Source of the DNA: Bacteriovoracaceae bacterium UBA6153
Lineage (GTDB): Bacteria > Bdellovibrionota > Bacteriovoracia > Bacteriovoracales > Bacteriovoracaceae
Reading direction: 5' to 3'
NCBI GenBank assembly: GCA_002428265.1
Contig: DIUR01000033.1
Span: forward strand, 1-64,000
DNA: 64,000 nt
Shown here: positions 62,527 through 64,000 of the stretch, in pieces
Position numbering within the stretch: the stretch's first letter is position 1
Layout of the letters: the number at the start of each line of letters is the position of its first letter
The notes under the pieces: generated by a model
What the model was told of the DNA's origin: nothing
Databases searched by the model: none
The model's input: only the letters and a program-made list of their open reading frames with translations
Position numbers and translations under genes: made by a program

Positions 62527-64000
62527 TTATTTCTTTGTTTGTTGAATATGCACATCATGAAGGATGTCTAATTTTGGATCATATGCACTCGATTCAATTT
62601 CCATCATTCCTAAAATTGTATGGAAAATATTATCGTGCGAATAAGGTTCATTAATTAACTTTCTTAAACCTACATAATTAGTCTCTTTATCCATATCACC
62701 ACCAAACCACATAATCATTGCAACTTCTTTTTGTTCCTTAGGAGCCATCATATAAGGCAGTCCGTGCAGATAAATTCCATTTTCTCCCAAAGATTCACCA
62801 TGATCACTTATATAGAGCATACCTGTATTAAACTTTGATGAGTTGTCTTTTAAAAGCTTTATAACAGAAGCTAAGAAATAATCAGTATACAAAATAGCAT
62901 TATCGTAAGCATTTCCTATCTCTTCATTGGAACATTTCTCAAGCTCATTAGTAGAACAAACAGGTAAAAAGACTTCAAATTTTTTAGGATATCTTTTGTA
63001 ATAGGCCGGCCCATGATTTCCCATTTGATGAAGGACAATGACAATATCCTTAGTCTGAGATTTATCAATGTATTCCTGCAGGCCTACTAGCATTCCCTCA
63101 TCTCTGCATTCTGTATCGCAGATAGTGTTAAGTGCTGATGATTTATAATCCTCAAACTGTGCACGAATCGCAACTCCTTTAGAGTCAGAATTATTATCAC
63201 GCCATAGGACGCCGACATCCTTGGTATGCGAGAGAACATCTAGTAAGTTTTCAGTTGAGTTGGCATCTTCTACTGAGAACTTACTTCTTCCAAAATGTGA
63301 AAACATGCATGGAACCGAGATAGCGGTTGAAGTTCCACATGATGTTACGTTTGTAAAACTCACCACGTTTTCATTTTTCAATAAAGGGTTTGTTTCTTTT
63401 TTATAACCATTTAAAGAAAACCTGTCTCTTCTGGCCGTTTCGCCAACAATTAAAATAATCAATTCCCTATCATTATCTCCCAAAGGAATGATGGAATTTC
63501 TTCCAATTTGCTCCATGACTCTATTGGGGTTCCTAAAAAGACTTCCACCAAACTTTCCGAGGGAATAAACCCAGTAAGTAGGATTGGTATAATATCTCAA
63601 GGGTTTTTGCTCTCTAAAAAAAGAAGCATAAAACTTTCCCATAGAAAAAAGAATGGCGAAGATCACAACGAGAGAAATCCCTGAAACTTTTAATTTAGAA
63701 AGCAAATCAGTAACAAACGTTTTATGAATCACTCGGGACTTTAAAATCAATATAGCTGGAACGACGAACAAGAAGATAAAATAAAAAATGAGTTTATAAG
63801 AAAATAAATCCAAGGCCTCGCTAGCATCTGTCTTAAAAATGTTCAAAAACATCATATCATCTACGACAACACTATATGAATCCATCACATAAGCAGCAAG
63901 CATTGAGAGAAAGAAAATAACTATCAAAACGGCCTTATAAAAAACTCTAATCTTCAAGACCTTGCAAAGAGCACTGATGCCAAACAAGATTATATTTATA
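62527..64000 (-). CDS. EptA-like phosphoethanolamine transferase, 5' end cut off
   Basis: The frame stays open to the window edge (a TTG at 63987 is only a possible internal start, since residues IIL precede it), so the start lies outside. Visible part about 490 residues; the family has about 540. Four membrane segments occur in the first 125 residues (VLIVIFFLSMLAAYVM, LIFYFIFLFVVPAILIL, GISLVVIFAILFSMGKF), then a periplasmic sulfatase-like domain: VGETARRDRFSLNGY (metal Glu), SCGTSTAISVPCMFS (nucleophile Thr) and YISDHGESLGENGIYLHG. It would transfer phosphoethanolamine to lipid A, which lowers cationic peptide binding. Family closest to EptA/PmrC and MCR; resistance is not implied by sequence alone. 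Confidence 0.88.
   Translation of the reverse strand, partial: INIILFGISALCKVLKIRVFYKAVLIVIFFLSMLAAYVMDSYSVVVDDMMFLNIFKTDASEALDLFSYKLIFYFIFLFVVPAILILKSRVIHKTFVTDLLSKLKVSGISLVVIFAILFSMGKFYASFFREQKPLRYYTNPTYWVYSLGKFGGSLFRNPNRVMEQIGRNSIIPLGDNDRELIILIVGETARRDRFSLNGYKKETNPLLKNENVVSFTNVTSCGTSTAISVPCMFSHFGRSKFSVEDANSTENLLDVLSHTKDVGVLWRDNNSDSKGVAIRAQFEDYKSSALNTICDTECRDEGMLVGLQEYIDKSQTKDIVIVLHQMGNHGPAYYKRYPKKFEVFLPVCSTNELEKCSNEEIGNAYDNAILYTDYFLASVIKLLKDNSSKFNTGMLYISDHGESLGENGIYLHGLPYMMAPKEQKEVAMIMWFGGDMDKETNYVGLRKLINEPYSHDNIFHTILGMMEIESSAYDPKLDILHDVHIQQTKK

Noticed and set aside
1..64000. CRISPR arrays, tRNA genes, rRNA genes, insertion sequences, prophage
   Set aside because: None of the intergenic stretches shows regular spaced repeats, a T-loop such as GGTTCGAATCC, or transposase or integrase genes.

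Overview
The window looks like a stretch of chromosome from a free-living Gram-negative bacterium with an AT-rich genome. Lipopolysaccharide genes (heptose phosphatase, EptA-type transferase), many proteins with signal peptides, several predicted outer-membrane beta-barrels and a lipoprotein indicate two membranes. The mix of DUF4360-like secreted proteins, a TIGR02147-like regulator, FecR-plus-barrel and SH3-plus-barrel proteins, an RpoH sigma factor and a prkA-DUF444-spoVR operon is most like Bdellovibrionota (Bacteriovorax/Peredibacter relatives). This placement is an inference from gene content; there is no rRNA here. I saw no tRNA, CRISPR array, insertion sequence, prophage or origin. No gene-free stretch exceeds about 270 bases.

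Layout. 1-1640 (-): an LPS heptose operon fragment (start of an unknown gene, gmhB, an unknown protein). 1706-7773 (+): pyrimidine operon pyrB-carAB-pyrF, in which both carbamoyl-phosphate synthetase subunits are one polypeptide. 7765-14506: unlinked genes including inosine-guanosine kinase (gsk) and several envelope proteins. 14772-16558 (+): a three-gene cassette ending in a coiled-coil protein with a small-heat-shock-like C-terminus. 16563-25228: MgtC-family protein, two-domain App1-like phosphatase, Cys-dependent Ntn hydrolase, two divergent DUF4360-like genes around a perfect 17-bp dyad, an HTH regulator, a TPMT-like methyltransferase and small secreted proteins.

25397-28172 (+): phosphonate/phosphite-type ABC importer phnDCE, closed by a strong terminator. 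28213-30481 (-): a membrane histidine kinase followed by an amino-acid-type binding protein broken by one in-frame UGA. 30644-36063 (+): dipeptide importer dppABCDF. 36157-37395 (+): a soluble GAF histidine kinase whose catalytic core resembles that of the first kinase, so two paralogous kinases without nearby response regulators flank the dpp operon.

37392-46888 (mostly -): secreted App1-like phosphatase, alpha/beta hydrolase, 2Fe-2S ferredoxin with a long charged tail, a PHA-granule-region-like protein, dut, pnp (with a long hairpin in its leader), rpsO, rpoH and a large secreted unknown. 46930-50172: TPR protein and FecR-barrel protein, convergent. 50256-54956 (-): prkA-DUF444-spoVR stress operon, divergent from a PP2C phosphatase (55141) that may counteract protein phosphorylation. 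55995-62502 (+): M23 peptidase, secA, an acidic protein with a YbjQ-like end, and a glpD-like dehydrogenase. 62527-64000 (-): EptA-like phosphoethanolamine transferase, 5' end cut by the window.

In functional terms the window combines core growth functions (pyrimidine synthesis, RNA turnover, protein export, heat-shock sigma factor) with nutrient import (phosphonate-type and peptide) and envelope building. The most unusual items are the CarA-CarB fusion, the coiled-coil/alpha-crystallin-like protein, the perfect dyad between the DUF4360 genes, the UGA-interrupted binding protein and the hairpin ahead of pnp.
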